Counted from the stretch's first letter, positions 8,588-17,872 are shown. The stretch: 64,000 nt of DNA from JANMDU01 sp031375105 (GCA_031375105.1 JANMHJ010000071.1:62001-126000), one strand, 5' to 3'. Translations and numbers: made by a program. The notes: generated by a model from the sequence alone, not told the origin.

Positions 8588-9399
8588 TTTTCATCTGAAG
8601 CGGATTTATCAAACTTATTGGTGACGGTGGGGCACTTGCTACGCTTTTGATCTAAGCAACTGCGCCATGCGCGTAATTCTGCGAGTTTGTCGTCTAGTCT
8701 TTTCGCCTGGCAAGTTAAAGCCCAAGCATAAGGCCACGTTCCGCCGCCACTATTCGCTTCCCGGTCACGACAAAATCGAAATACGTCGGCCGCAAACGTC
8801 GCGACGTTAAATTGCTTGGCTAGTGCAGCAGAAACCTGCGGATTAATGTTTGCTTGCGCGTCGTAAACCTCGACAGCTAGCGTCTTGTAAGTTCTTGCGT
8901 TATAAAACTGCTGGCACATCGCAGATCCCCTACCAGATCCCGAATCGCATGGGTTATCACGCTTGAAATTCCATGCTCCAGCAACAAGTAAGGGGGCTGC
9001 TTGACTACGCTTATAGACTTGAAAATCGGCAACTCCTCCATCTTGTCTATGACCAACACCAATTTCCATTTCTAGACGAATGGATGCCTCGGGAGAAGTT
9101 GAGCATAGGCGTTCGACCAGTCTTGGCTGTAGAGCCATCGTGACTCGATAAGTTCGGTAGCCATCGACACTGGCAGTCATACCCTGATTGACTACGGTTA
9201 CAGCAAATTCGCCACAGGTAGGAATGATGACTCGCTCGGAATCAATGCTCAGACGTTCGCCAACCGAGCCGCTTGGCTGCGCTCGTGTGATATCCCAATC
9301 GCCGCATTGCGGGCACTCAAGTGGAGGGCTCGTAATAGGTTGTGCCGTTGTCAGCGAGCAAAAAAGAGCCAGTAAGAATGAGGCGGGAAGGAATCGCAT
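8584..9399 (-). CDS. hypothetical secreted protein, Cys-rich
   Basis: 271 aa with a Sec signal peptide (MRFLPASFLLALFCSLTTAQ). The mature part has several cysteines, beginning with LECPQCGDWD, suggesting disulfides in the periplasm. A basic C-terminal stretch (about 225-260) contains RAWRSCLDQKRSKCP, reminiscent of lysozyme-inhibitor-like Cys patterns but not assignable. Coupled to the 77-aa gene downstream. Function not recognised. Confidence 0.6.
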   Translation of the reverse strand: MRFLPASFLLALFCSLTTAQPITSPPLECPQCGDWDITRAQPSGSVGERLSIDSERVIIPTCGEFAVTVVNQGMTASVDGYRTYRVTMALQPRLVERLCSTSPEASIRLEMEIGVGHRQDGGVADFQVYKRSQAAPLLVAGAWNFKRDNPCDSGSGRGSAMCQQFYNARTYKTLAVEVYDAQANINPQVSAALAKQFNVATFAADVFRFCRDREANSGGGTWPYAWALTCQAKRLDDKLAELRAWRSCLDQKRSKCPTVTNKFDKSASDEK

Positions 9400-9447
9400 T
9401 GCCTGACAATCCTAACCCACTTTCCGCATTCAACAGAGGCAGAAGCA

Positions 9448-10092
9448 TCAGTGCAAAGTCACACCCGTCTTACTCTGCACAAACTCCCGCGTCACGCCAG
9501 TGGCCAGCTCCACAATTTTCAAACCCTCTGCCACCACATCAAACACACCCAGATCTGTGATGATGCGATCCACCACACCTACGCCCGTGAGCGGGAGCGT
9601 GCAGTTCGCTAAGATTTTCATGTCTTCTGTGCCGTCTTTTTTCTTGGCGACATGCTCCATCAAGATGATGACGCGCTTGACGCCCGCCACCAAATCCATC
9701 GCGCCGCCCATGCCTTTGACCATTTTTCCGGGGATCATCCAGTTGGCCAGATCGCCCTTTTCGCTGACTTGCATCGCGCCCAAGATGCTTAAGTTAATCT
9801 TGCCGCCGCGAATCATGGCGAAGCTGTCATGGCTGCCGAAGATACTGCTGCCTTTGATAGTGGTCACCGTTTGTTTTCCAGCGTTGATCAGGTCTGCATC
9901 GACCTCATCTTCCGTGGGAAACGGGCCGATGCCGAGCATGCCGTTCTCAGATTGCAGCCAGACTTCTTTATCAAAGGGCACATGGTTGGCCACGAGTGTG
10001 GGGATGCCGATGCCGAGGTTGACGTAGAAGCCGTCTTCGAGTTCGTGGGCTGCGCGGGCAGCCATTTGGTCTTGTGTCCAGGCCATGATCAA
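9448..10092 (-). CDS. scoB: 3-oxoacid CoA-transferase subunit B
   Basis: Beta subunit of a succinyl-CoA:3-ketoacid (or acetoacetate) CoA-transferase. 214 aa; carries YVNLGIGIPTLV, the catalytic-Glu loop SENGMLGIGPFP (about residue 50) and the GAMQVSEKGDLANW segment typical of the family. The start overlaps the scoA stop by 4 nt, so the subunits are coupled. Whether the ketoacid is acetoacetate or 3-oxoadipate cannot be read from the sequence; no aromatic-degradation genes are adjacent. Confidence 0.9.
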   Translation of the reverse strand: MIMAWTQDQMAARAAHELEDGFYVNLGIGIPTLVANHVPFDKEVWLQSENGMLGIGPFPTEDEVDADLINAGKQTVTTIKGSSIFGSHDSFAMIRGGKINLSILGAMQVSEKGDLANWMIPGKMVKGMGGAMDLVAGVKRVIILMEHVAKKKDGTEDMKILANCTLPLTGVGVVDRIITDLGVFDVVAEGLKIVELATGVTREFVQSKTGVTLH

Positions 10093-10796
10093 ACACCTGC
10101 TTTCTCAGTGATGGTTCTTTTCTCAATGCGCTTCTCTGGCGATGCGTTGAGCACAATGCGGTGCACATAAATGCCAGGCAAATGAATATCGTCAGGCGCA
10201 AGCTCGCCAGTTTCAACAATCTCTTCCACTTCCACGATGCAGACTTTGCCAGCCATGGCCGCAGCGGGATTGAAATTGCGCGCCGTCAAGTTAAAGCGCA
10301 GATTGCCGCTCTTATCGGCCACTTGCGCTTTCACCAACGAGACTTCCGGTAGAAGCGCAAGCTCCATCACATAGGTCTCACCATCAAACTCGCGCAGCTC
10401 TTTGCCTTCAGCCACCAGCGTGCCCACGCCGGTCTTGGTGAAGAAAGCGGGAATGCCTGCGCCGCCTGCGCGCAGCTTCTCAGCGAGCGTGCCTTGTGGC
10501 GTGAATTCGAGTGCCAATTCACCAGCGAGGTATTGGCGCTCAAACTCTTTGTTTTCTCCCACGTAGGAAGCAATCATTTTCTTGATTTGGCGGGTTTGCA
10601 GCAGCTTGCCGAGGCCGAAATCATCGACGCCTGCGTTGTTTGAAATCGCAGTGAGGTCTTTGACGCCACTGTCTTTGAGCGCGTCAATCAGCGCCTCGGG
10701 AATACCGCAGAGGCCGAAACCGCCCACAGCGATGAGCTGGCCGTCTCGCACCACGCCTTGCAATGCGGCGGTTGCGCTGGGATAGATTTTGTTCAC
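10089..10796 (-). CDS. scoA: 3-oxoacid CoA-transferase subunit A
   Basis: Alpha subunit, 235 aa. The CoA-binding glycine-rich segment VGGFGLCGIPEALIDAL (about 22-38) and AISNNAGVDDFGLGKLL follow the family pattern. First gene of the operon. It is divergent from the PAS-LuxR gene at 10888; the 91-nt spacer holds a palindrome likely used by that regulator. Confidence 0.91.
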   Translation of the reverse strand: MNKIYPSATAALQGVVRDGQLIAVGGFGLCGIPEALIDALKDSGVKDLTAISNNAGVDDFGLGKLLQTRQIKKMIASYVGENKEFERQYLAGELALEFTPQGTLAEKLRAGGAGIPAFFTKTGVGTLVAEGKELREFDGETYVMELALLPEVSLVKAQVADKSGNLRFNLTARNFNPAAAMAGKVCIVEVEEIVETGELAPDDIHLPGIYVHRIVLNASPEKRIEKRTITEKAGV

Positions 10797-10839
10797 GGGT
10801 TTGTCTCCTGCGGCCTGGTTGCCGAATGCGCTACGATAC

Positions 10840-10859
10840 TACGTAAATAGATACGTAGA
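10840..10859. promoter_or_regulatory. palindrome between scoA and luxR-type gene
   Basis: CTACGTA - 6 nt - TACGTAG, perfect 7-bp inverted repeat. It is 43 nt upstream of scoA and 28 nt upstream of the regulator, a good place for control of both. Related half-sites (TACGA at 10833, TTCGTA at 10861) flank it. Operator role inferred. Confidence 0.6.
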
Positions 10860-10887
10860 GTTTCGTAAGGTATTGGAGACAAACAAG

Positions 10888-11442
10888 ATGCAGGCCATCG
10901 ACTATCAAGCTGCTTTTGATTTAGCGCCGATTGGCTTGGCGCTCTCGCGCGAGCGCGTGATGGTCGATTGCAATCAGGCGCTGTGTGAAATGTTTGGCAC
11001 GAGCCGCGATATGCTCCTCAATCAAAGCTTTGCAGTGCTCTATCCCAGCGTGCAGGAATACGAGCGCACCGGCGAGCGTATCGCGCCCCTTCTAGGGCAA
11101 GACGGGAAAAAAGGCCGCTACGCGGATGATCGGCTGATGAAACGCATCAACGGCGAGCTGTTTTGGTGTCACGTTACAGGCCGCGCACTCAACACAAAGA
11201 AGCCGCACGAAGCCGGCATCTGGAGCTTTGAAGATCTCTCCGCCATGCGCCCAGTGAAGGCCGAGCTCACACCCCGTGAACGCGAAGTAGCTGCTTATTT
11301 GCTCGAAGGCTTGACGGCCAAGCAAACCGCGAAGAACCTACTGATCAGCCACCGCACCGTAGAAATTTACCGCGCCCGCCTGATGCGCAAGTACAAATCC
11401 CACACCACGGCGGATTTGGTTCATAAGTTAATGGCGGGTTAA
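10888..11442 (+). CDS. PAS-LuxR transcriptional regulator
   Basis: 184 aa. An N-terminal PAS domain (about 5-115; AFDLAPIGLALSRERVMVDCNQAL) is followed by a LuxR-type HTH (LTPREREVAAYLLEGLTAKQTAKNLL, split as about 127-180) with the signature SHRTVEIYRARLMRKY. No response-regulator receiver domain. It probably senses a small ligand and controls scoAB. ATG 10888 is chosen because GGAG lies 9 nt upstream and because the earlier frame runs through the intergenic palindrome. Confidence 0.87.
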   Translation: MQAIDYQAAFDLAPIGLALSRERVMVDCNQALCEMFGTSRDMLLNQSFAVLYPSVQEYERTGERIAPLLGQDGKKGRYADDRLMKRINGELFWCHVTGRALNTKKPHEAGIWSFEDLSAMRPVKAELTPREREVAAYLLEGLTAKQTAKNLLISHRTVEIYRARLMRKYKSHTTADLVHKLMAG

Positions 11443-11466
11443 GCGCAGACGAAAGCTGTTGCCGTT

Positions 11467-11742
11467 TTATTTTTGCTCTTGAGCAGAATGCAAGATCGTC
11501 AGTATTTGCACTTCCCCACCTTTGACTTTGTAAATCGCAATGTAATTTGGGTGAAGCACGTATTGCTTCGTGCCGAAGATTTTCCAAGCTGTCCCGATTT
11601 GCTGGGATTTCAAAATCTCTACCTTTTTGCGAAGCTCGTTCGTGAAGCTTTCAGCTCGCCGAGGATTGTCTTTGGCGATGTAGGCGGCAATGCTATCAAG
11701 GCGGCCAAGTGCTCGGTTCGTCCAGCGTAATTCAAGCGCCAT
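11467..11742 (-). CDS. ParE/RelE-superfamily toxin
   Basis: 91 aa; the pattern RWTNRALGRLDSIAAYIA, then DNPRRAESF, and a C-terminal HPNYIAIYKVKGGEVQIL is typical of ParE-like toxins (gyrase poisons or ribosome-dependent nucleases). Start ATG 11742 overlaps the antitoxin gene by 11 nt; an earlier start at 11760 is possible but less typical. Confidence 0.85.
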   Translation of the reverse strand: MALELRWTNRALGRLDSIAAYIAKDNPRRAESFTNELRKKVEILKSQQIGTAWKIFGTKQYVLHPNYIAIYKVKGGEVQILTILHSAQEQK

Positions 11743-11992
11743 ATTTTGCAAACACCGCATTCACCTGTTCGTCTGTCGCAAAATCACCAGCATCTGCTTC
11801 CGCAATTGCCGCTTGCACCTCGCGCACTTGCCATGATTGCGCCTCCAGATAACTCGTGAGCGCTTCTACGGTGACGAAACTTTTGGTTCGAGCCGTGGCT
11901 GTAGCGAGCTCATCCAATTGATTGAACACGCCTACAGGCACTCTCACATTGATCGTGCGCGTTTGTTGACTAGGTTGTGCTGGAGCTGGCAT
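11732..11992 (-). CDS. ribbon-helix-helix antitoxin
   Basis: 86 aa. N-terminal RTINVRVPVGVFNQLDELA is a ribbon-helix-helix DNA-binding strand and helix; the C-terminal AAIAEADAGDFATDEQVNAVF is the toxin-binding part common to ParD/CopG partners. First gene of the pair. Upstream, two TTGTAT copies (12008 and 12023, one direct-repeat period of 15 nt) may be part of its operator. Confidence 0.86.
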   Translation of the reverse strand: MPAPAQPSQQTRTINVRVPVGVFNQLDELATATARTKSFVTVEALTSYLEAQSWQVREVQAAIAEADAGDFATDEQVNAVFAKYGA

Positions 11993-12149
11993 AGTGGCAT
12001 ATCCATTTTGTATTACATTGCATTGTATGCGTTACAGAGATGATGTCAATGAATCCCCGCAACGATAAAGCGCATTGGAATCGCTTCGCTGCATGTGATG
12101 TCCGAAAACAGCCAGCTCTGCCCGCGCTTTGAGGCATGATGAACAGCAC

Positions 12150-13430
12150 ATGACAAACAACAACGCATCTGCGCTTCCCAAGCGCTTTTGGAATTTAGCT
12201 GTGGCGAATTTGATGGCGCAATCTGCTGAGCAGATCAGCTTGGCCGCTGTGCCAATGATTGCTGTGCTCAGCCTCGGCGCGGGCGCGGAGCAGATTGGTT
12301 TGCTGGCTGCGGCGCAGACCTTGCCTTTCTTTTTACTAGCGATTCCCTTTGGGATACTGGCAGATCGCATTTCGCGCCCGCTGATCATGCGTGTGGCGGA
12401 AATCACGCGCACGCTGGCTTTGCTTGGGCTTTTGCTTTGCGCGTTGACCGGCGCGAGCACCTTGATGCTGCTGGCCTTGCTTGGCTTTTTAGGCGCAACG
12501 GGCACAGTAGCTTTCAGCGTGGCGGCGCCTGCGTTTGTGCCCAGCCTTGTGGCGCGTGAGCAATTACCGCGAGCGAATGCGAAGCTTGAACTTGCGAGGA
12601 GCGCGGCGTTTGCCGCAGGCCCTGCGCTTAGCGGCGCCTTGGTCGCTTGGACTGGCGCATCAGCGGCTTTCGTGGTGGCTGCGGTGCTCTCTGCCAGCGC
12701 GGTACTGCTGCTGTGGCAGCTTTCCGAGCAACGTGATTTTGGAGGCACTGTGCAGCGCCGCCCGATGCAAGAGCTTCGCGATGGCTGGCAAGTGGTATGG
12801 CAGCAAGATTGGCTGCGTGCGATTTTGCTCACTTCGGTGGCTTGGAATATTTCTTGGTTTGTGTTGCATGCGGCTTATGTGCCCTATGCGATGCGCGCCT
12901 TGGGTATGTCGGCAGACCGCGTGGGCCTGAGCTTGGCAGCCTACGGTGTGGGTATGGTGGTGGGCGCACTATTGGCCACAGGGGTGATGGCGCGTATGGC
13001 TTTGGGCAAGGCGATTTTGCTGGGGCCGCTGTGCTCTGTGGTCGCCATTTTGGGGCTGGTTACAACGCAGTGGCTTTCCGCTATAGCCGCACAAATACTG
13101 GCCTGCGTGTCGTTTTTCATCTTCGGCGTGGGCCCGATCATCTGGACGATCACCACGACCACGCTGCGCCAGAGCATCACCCCTTCGCCTGTGCTCGGGC
13201 GCGTGACGGCGATTTTTCTCACGGTGAATATGGGCGCTCGCCCCGTGGGCGCTCTGCTGGGCGCAGCAGTGGGCATGGCTGCAAGCCACTGGAGCGCATC
13301 CGCACAAAATCACACCGCTGAAATTGCCTGCCTGTGGCTTTCTGCTACAGGTTTTTGCTTGCAGCTTTGGATCATTGCCCGCTCTTCCGTGAAGCAATTG
13401 CAAACCGTGCCTGCTGCACAAGCTGCTTAA
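12150..13430 (+). CDS. MFS transporter, EntS-like exporter family
   Basis: 426 aa, about 12 hydrophobic segments. The motif between helices 2 and 3, GILADRISRPLIMRVAE, is a typical MFS loop, and the N-terminal PKRFWNLAVANLMAQSAEQISL resembles the enterobactin exporter/MFS_3 group. Substrate unknown. Start ATG 12150 is preferred to an upstream TTG at 12129. It converges on sppA. Confidence 0.85.
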   Translation: MTNNNASALPKRFWNLAVANLMAQSAEQISLAAVPMIAVLSLGAGAEQIGLLAAAQTLPFFLLAIPFGILADRISRPLIMRVAEITRTLALLGLLLCALTGASTLMLLALLGFLGATGTVAFSVAAPAFVPSLVAREQLPRANAKLELARSAAFAAGPALSGALVAWTGASAAFVVAAVLSASAVLLLWQLSEQRDFGGTVQRRPMQELRDGWQVVWQQDWLRAILLTSVAWNISWFVLHAAYVPYAMRALGMSADRVGLSLAAYGVGMVVGALLATGVMARMALGKAILLGPLCSVVAILGLVTTQWLSAIAAQILACVSFFIFGVGPIIWTITTTTLRQSITPSPVLGRVTAIFLTVNMGARPVGALLGAAVGMAASHWSASAQNHTAEIACLWLSATGFCLQLWIIARSSVKQLQTVPAAQAA

Positions 13431-13443
13431 CGCAGCTGAACAA

Positions 13444-14541
13444 TCAACGCAATTGCGGCAGAGCCTTCGCCGCTTTGAAAGCGCCTTCGCCCATCGCCGC
13501 GCCAAAGCGCTTGGCCAAGCGCTCGGCGACGTTTTCTCGGCGGGTGTAGTCCACCAAGTCGGCGGCTTTGATCACGTCGCGGGCCACAGTATCTAGCGTG
13601 CCAAAATCATCGGCCAAGCCCAGTTCAATGGATTGTTGGCCGCTCCAAAACAGGCCACTGAACATCTCGGGGGTTTCTTTGAGTTTTTTGCCGCGACCGG
13701 CTTTCACGGTGTCGATGAACTGTTTATGAATTTGGTTGAGCATGGCTTGGGCATGCGCTTTTTGCGGCTCGGTTTGAGGGCTGAAAGGATCAAGGAAACC
13801 TTTGTTGGCACCCGCCGTCATGAGGCGGCGCTCGATGCCGAGTTTTTCCATCAAGCCAGTGAAGCCAAAGCTGTCCATCAGCACGCCGATGGAGCCGACT
13901 ATGGATGCTTTGTCCACATAAATCGCGTCTGCGGCCACAGCGATGTAATACGCGGCACTGGCGCAGGTTTCTTCGACCACGGCGTAAATCGGCTTTTTAT
14001 GAATTGCCTTCAAGCGACGGATTTCATCGTTGATCATGCCTGCCTGCACCGGGCTGCCGCCGGGGGAATTGATGAGCAACACGATGCCTTTGGCCGCATT
14101 GTCTTCAAACGCGCTCTTTAAAGCGCTCACGATATGCTCCGCGCTGGCATCGCCGCCCGACATGATCTCGCCTTTGATCTCAACCACGGCGGTGTGCGCC
14201 GCGCTCATGTCTGCTGCGCCTGGGCCGCTGCGCGATGGACTCCAGATCAGCCAAACCAAGATGACGAAAAACGCCAACCACGCAAGGCGAACAAAGGTTC
14301 TCCAGCGGCGTGTGGCTTTTTGCTCGTTGAGTGCGGCGAAGGCCAGTTTTTCTAAGGTGGCGCGCTCCCAACCTGGTTCATTAGATGCTCCTGATTTAAT
14401 AGCACTCTTAGCAGAATCTATAACGGCTTCTGGCTGATTTGACTGATTTTTCTTCAGAGATTCATACAGCACGGCATCCATGTCAGCGGGTGAGGCAGAA
14501 GGTGCGGGGGTTTTGTCTTGCGGGGTGGGAGTGTCGTTCAT
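13444..14541 (-). CDS. sppA: signal peptide peptidase SppA, S49 family
   Basis: 365 aa, the short single-domain type. One membrane segment (WLAFFVILVWLIW, about residues 82-94) anchors a periplasmic S49 domain. Catalytic Ser lies in EETCASAAYYIAVAAD and Lys in VDKASIVGSIGVLMD. It cleaves leftover signal peptides in the membrane. The N-terminal cytoplasmic region contains a copy of the interspersed repeat (reverse orientation relative to the gene), encoding part of the segment around EAVIDSAKSAIKSG. Start at MNDTP (14541) rather than 14556. Confidence 0.9.
   Translation of the reverse strand: MNDTPTPQDKTPAPSASPADMDAVLYESLKKNQSNQPEAVIDSAKSAIKSGASNEPGWERATLEKLAFAALNEQKATRRWRTFVRLAWLAFFVILVWLIWSPSRSGPGAADMSAAHTAVVEIKGEIMSGGDASAEHIVSALKSAFEDNAAKGIVLLINSPGGSPVQAGMINDEIRRLKAIHKKPIYAVVEETCASAAYYIAVAADAIYVDKASIVGSIGVLMDSFGFTGLMEKLGIERRLMTAGANKGFLDPFSPQTEPQKAHAQAMLNQIHKQFIDTVKAGRGKKLKETPEMFSGLFWSGQQSIELGLADDFGTLDTVARDVIKAADLVDYTRRENVAERLAKRFGAAMGEGAFKAAKALPQLR
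14384..14455 (+). repeat. interspersed short repeat, copy 3 (inside sppA)
   Basis: Contains TTTAATAGCACTCTTAGCAG and ATCTATAACGGCTTCTGGC. Lies antisense to sppA near its 5' end and is translated in frame there. Confidence 0.5.
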
Positions 14542-14574
14542 AGCGCGATTGTCCACCGAATCGGAGTCCGCACC

Positions 14575-14943
14575 TTAAAAATCAAGCGGTTTCAGGTTGT
14601 AAGCGGTTTGCCAATGCACCACGCCATCATGCTCTACAAGCTGTATTTTCACCAAACCGCCCCGGCACGGCCCGCCACCGCATCCCCCCGTATCAGGCTT
14701 GTATGCCGCGCCATGCGTGGAGCAAAGCAGCCATTGCCCCGTGTCATCAAAAAACTGCCCCGGCTGCCAATCGAGTTCCATCGCCACATGCGTGCAGCGG
14801 TTCAGATAGGCATGCACCGCGCCTTGGTAGCGAATCGCAAAGGCAGTGCAGGTTTGCCCTGCAAAATTCACGTCAAACGGCACGGCCTTGCCGCCGCTCA
14901 GCAGATCAGCGCTGTTACACAAGGGAATGATCGGTTCACTCAT
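14575..14943 (-). CDS. Rieske [2Fe-2S] domain protein
   Basis: 122 aa, a single Rieske domain. Cluster ligands are Cys50-x-His52 (RCTH) and Cys74-x-x-His77 (CSTH). The C-terminal Cys/Gly-rich loop GGCGGGPCRGG is unusual for ferredoxins of this size. It is a small cytosolic electron carrier or accessory protein. Directly follows the HAD gene, whose stop at 14944 abuts its start at 14943, and precedes sppA, a common Burkholderiales trio. Confidence 0.9.
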   Translation of the reverse strand: MSEPIIPLCNSADLLSGGKAVPFDVNFAGQTCTAFAIRYQGAVHAYLNRCTHVAMELDWQPGQFFDDTGQWLLCSTHGAAYKPDTGGCGGGPCRGGLVKIQLVEHDGVVHWQTAYNLKPLDF

Positions 14944-15636
14944 TCAAGCATTCTCCAAAAACCAATCATGCAGCTCACGCATGCTGTGCGCCACAAACAA
15001 AGGCTCGTACTGCGCAAACTCCTCATGCGCATGCGCCCCAAAGCTCACCCCCACGCTGGCCACACCCGCATTGCGCGCGAGCAGCAGATCATGCGTGGTG
15101 TCACCAATCATCAGCATGCGTTCGGGCTGGATGGCTAATTCTTCCATCAACTCATGCAGCATCAACGGATCGGGCTTGCCTGCTGTTTGATCAGCGGTGC
15201 GGCTTGCGTCAAACAGATGCGCTAATTTCATGCCCTCCAGCTCGCGCTGCAAGACCTCATCCAAGCCACGGCGCGATTTACCCGTCGCCACCGCCAATTT
15301 ATGCCCCCGCGTCTGCAAGGAGAGCAGCATCGGCATCGTGCCAGGGAAAAAACTGATGTCATCCACATGCAAAGCCCATTGGCGGCGGTAAGCCTCGCCT
15401 AGTTGCGGATATTTCTCCTTCGGCACATCGGGTGCGGCATGCGCCAATGCTTGCATCAGCCCCAAACCAATCACGTAAGAGGCCGCTTGATCGGCTGGCT
15501 TCGCCCCACCCACCTCGACCACCGCCTCTTGAATGCAACGCACGATGATGGCGGTGGAATCAAACAGCGTGCCATCCCAATCGAAGGCGATGCAGTCGTA
15601 GCGGCGGGGCGTGATTTCAGCGGAATTTTTGAGCAT
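14944..15636 (-). CDS. HAD-family phosphatase, phosphoglycolate phosphatase-like
   Basis: 230 aa. HAD motif I is DWDGTLFDS (about 19-27), motif II is in AVATGKSRRGLDE, and motif III/IV are KPDPLML and MIGDTTHDLLLARNAG. The Gph-type cap follows motif I. Substrate could be 2-phosphoglycolate or a related phosphate ester; sequence alone does not settle it. The 266-bp region upstream (15637-15902) has no gene. Confidence 0.86.
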   Translation of the reverse strand: MLKNSAEITPRRYDCIAFDWDGTLFDSTAIIVRCIQEAVVEVGGAKPADQAASYVIGLGLMQALAHAAPDVPKEKYPQLGEAYRRQWALHVDDISFFPGTMPMLLSLQTRGHKLAVATGKSRRGLDEVLQRELEGMKLAHLFDASRTADQTAGKPDPLMLHELMEELAIQPERMLMIGDTTHDLLLARNAGVASVGVSFGAHAHEEFAQYEPLFVAHSMRELHDWFLENA

Positions 15637-15902
15637 GTCGTGATGTTAGCCGCTAGCGACATGGCGGGTTAACACTGAATCCAAAACCGCAAGAAAACTA
15701 TGCGTGCATGCAAAGGCCAAGACCTGCGCTTTTTAACAACCAAACACCTCCTCAGAACTGATGAATTTACATCGATACCCCCAATTCTGATGATGACAGC
15801 GCGAGGGGTCATGTTTATAAACCTTACATCAAAGCACGTTGTGCGCATTAGCTAAAGCGACAAGTCCAGCTTCGATGGTCATTTAACCTTGGAGAAAAAA
15901 TC

Positions 15903-17852
15903 ATGAAACTTAACTTTTCACAGGTATCAAGAAAGATGTCGCTTGCCGCAGTCTTCTCTTGCCTGCTCATTCTTAGCGCTTGCGGCGGAGGCGGCAGCAG
16001 CTCCGGTGGTGATGGTGGTGGTGTTGGGGGCGGGGGCGGCGGTACACCGATCAACAACGTTGCAGCCAATAGCCCAGTCCCCGGCATCGTTGAAGGCACT
16101 TTGGTAGGAACTGGCAACGGCACAACCACTGGCGTAGTTAGCGGCACATCCACTGGCGTGGCTAACGGCACAAGCATAGGCACCTCAGTAGGCCAAATCA
16201 ATGGCACAGTGACAGGCACAGTCACGCAAAGCGTCTCTGGCAGCCCCACCACAACCAACGTGACCAACAGCCCCGTCAATTCAGTCGGCACAGCCACAGT
16301 AACTGGCACTGTGAATGGCACGGTCACTGGCACGGTCATCGGCACAGTCACTGGCACTGTCACTGGCACTGTCACCGGCACCATCACTGGCGTGATTCAA
16401 GGCACAGGCACCGGCAACCTCACGCCGCCAGCCGTATCAGCTGCATCAGCTCAACAGATTGCGCGAGAATTCCTGCGAAGCTTTGACACGACACGCACCA
16501 GCTTCAAAGCAGCCGGGGCTGATAACTTTGCTTTGCTTGACGGTTGCTATCTTGCAGACGGCGCCAGCAAAGACTACCTAGTTACCGACTGGAACTCTCG
16601 CACAGACAACCAAGCACGTCGATTGTTTGACCTGAACTCAACTCGCGTCAATGGCACAGTGACGGTATTGGCAGAACGCACCAGCACGAACGCTGATCTG
16701 ACCCAGCGCCGTGAAATTGATATTGAGTTTGATGTTCACTACGCAGACGGTACGAAAAACCTCAAGGCTACGAATACGATCATCTCCGGTAGCTCTGCGG
16801 GCTCACGTATGGCCAATGGCAGCGCGTGTACAACATCCGAGAACAAACCGCAATGGCGTTTTCATGGCAATCGTAAGATTGTTGATTTCTCCATTACGGC
16901 AAGCAACGACATCGTAGATCGCTACAACCTCGCTGATGGCCTGCCTAAGGCCACACCGACTTATCACAACAAATACGTAGAACTGACCCTGCGCGACCCT
17001 GCCAACGTTGCCACTTACTACACCATCTCTGGCCCTGGCTTGAATTCATCTAGCGGCGCTACTACCACCTTCATCGCTGTTTCGCCCAGACTGCTTCGTG
17101 ACAATGCCTTGTTCGCGGCCAAAGTCGGCAATGCTGTTGACTGGAGAGACATAGACTCTTTCCGCATGTGCCGAATCTCGGCAAGCGATGGCAACTATGC
17201 AACGGCAGCTACCGCAAATTGCCCAGCTAATGGCGCTGGCGGTAACACTTACGGTGCATTCAACTACGCCACCCCCGCAGCCGCAGACAGCTTCTTCAAT
17301 AGTCTCGGCTTTGTAGCGGGCGGTGTTTACACCATCAAAGTCTACAACGACAACGGCTGGGAAACTGTCAATGGCTTTGCTACCCGCACACCTATTGCCA
17401 CCATAAGCTATGCCCTTGGGAAATTACCTTACTCCGCCGCTACATTGGCTTCTGGCGCTTCCTATCCTGATATCACCAATGCCACTGTGACTTCTGTTGT
17501 AGGAACGGGTGACACGGACTCTAAGCTTGCAGCGCAGATTCGCAATAAGTCAGCATTCACGCTTGACTTTAGCTGGCTCGCTCCGACTGGGGCATTGCCA
17601 GATGGCACGCGCTACTCCGTGGGCAATGCGCTATATTTTGTGCAAGGGCCTACACCTGCCGCTGTATCTCCAAATACTTGGCCAAGAAGCAGACAGCTCA
17701 ATGTTTACTATCCTGCGCCCACTGCGACCTTCTTCACCATGAATCAAGCAGCGCTCAATAGCAACATCGGCACACCAAACTTCGGTTTCATTGAATTGCT
17801 GTTCACCAACCGCGATGGCAACGTCGGACGTATCCAAGGCACATTCGACTGA
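15903..17852 (+). CDS. lipoprotein with Gly/Thr/Val tandem repeats
   Basis: 649 aa. Lipoprotein signal with lipobox LSAC at about 24-27 followed by Gly/Ser (GGGGSSSGG), the tether typical of exported lipoproteins. Residues about 60-175 are a low-complexity region built from GTVTGTVT-like units, which could form a beta-helix or solenoid. The remaining part (about 185-649) is a globular domain without a family I recognise, containing a few Cys pairs. It stands alone with its own terminator. Likely a surface or outer-membrane protein; function unknown. Confidence 0.7.
   Translation: MKLNFSQVSRKMSLAAVFSCLLILSACGGGGSSSGGDGGGVGGGGGGTPINNVAANSPVPGIVEGTLVGTGNGTTTGVVSGTSTGVANGTSIGTSVGQINGTVTGTVTQSVSGSPTTTNVTNSPVNSVGTATVTGTVNGTVTGTVIGTVTGTVTGTVTGTITGVIQGTGTGNLTPPAVSAASAQQIAREFLRSFDTTRTSFKAAGADNFALLDGCYLADGASKDYLVTDWNSRTDNQARRLFDLNSTRVNGTVTVLAERTSTNADLTQRREIDIEFDVHYADGTKNLKATNTIISGSSAGSRMANGSACTTSENKPQWRFHGNRKIVDFSITASNDIVDRYNLADGLPKATPTYHNKYVELTLRDPANVATYYTISGPGLNSSSGATTTFIAVSPRLLRDNALFAAKVGNAVDWRDIDSFRMCRISASDGNYATAATANCPANGAGGNTYGAFNYATPAAADSFFNSLGFVAGGVYTIKVYNDNGWETVNGFATRTPIATISYALGKLPYSAATLASGASYPDITNATVTSVVGTGDTDSKLAAQIRNKSAFTLDFSWLAPTGALPDGTRYSVGNALYFVQGPTPAAVSPNTWPRSRQLNVYYPAPTATFFTMNQAALNSNIGTPNFGFIELLFTNRDGNVGRIQGTFD
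16195..16400 (+). repeat. tandem 12-bp coding repeats (GTVT units)
   Basis: The unit GGCACNGTCACT recurs about a dozen times with drift, encoding GTVT. It is most regular at 16310-16385. Such repeats can change in number by slippage or recombination in steps that keep the frame. Confidence 0.85.
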
Positions 17853-17872
17853 TTTGCTTCTACCCACTATCA

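Noticed and set aside
12032..12832. 266-codon Ser/Ala/Lys-rich minus-strand frame opposite the MFS gene
   Set aside because: Composition follows the complement of a GC-rich hydrophobic gene; no recognised domain.
16195..16400. Regular repeats that might be taken for a CRISPR array
   Set aside because: Repeats are contiguous 12-bp coding units without spacers, within one ORF.
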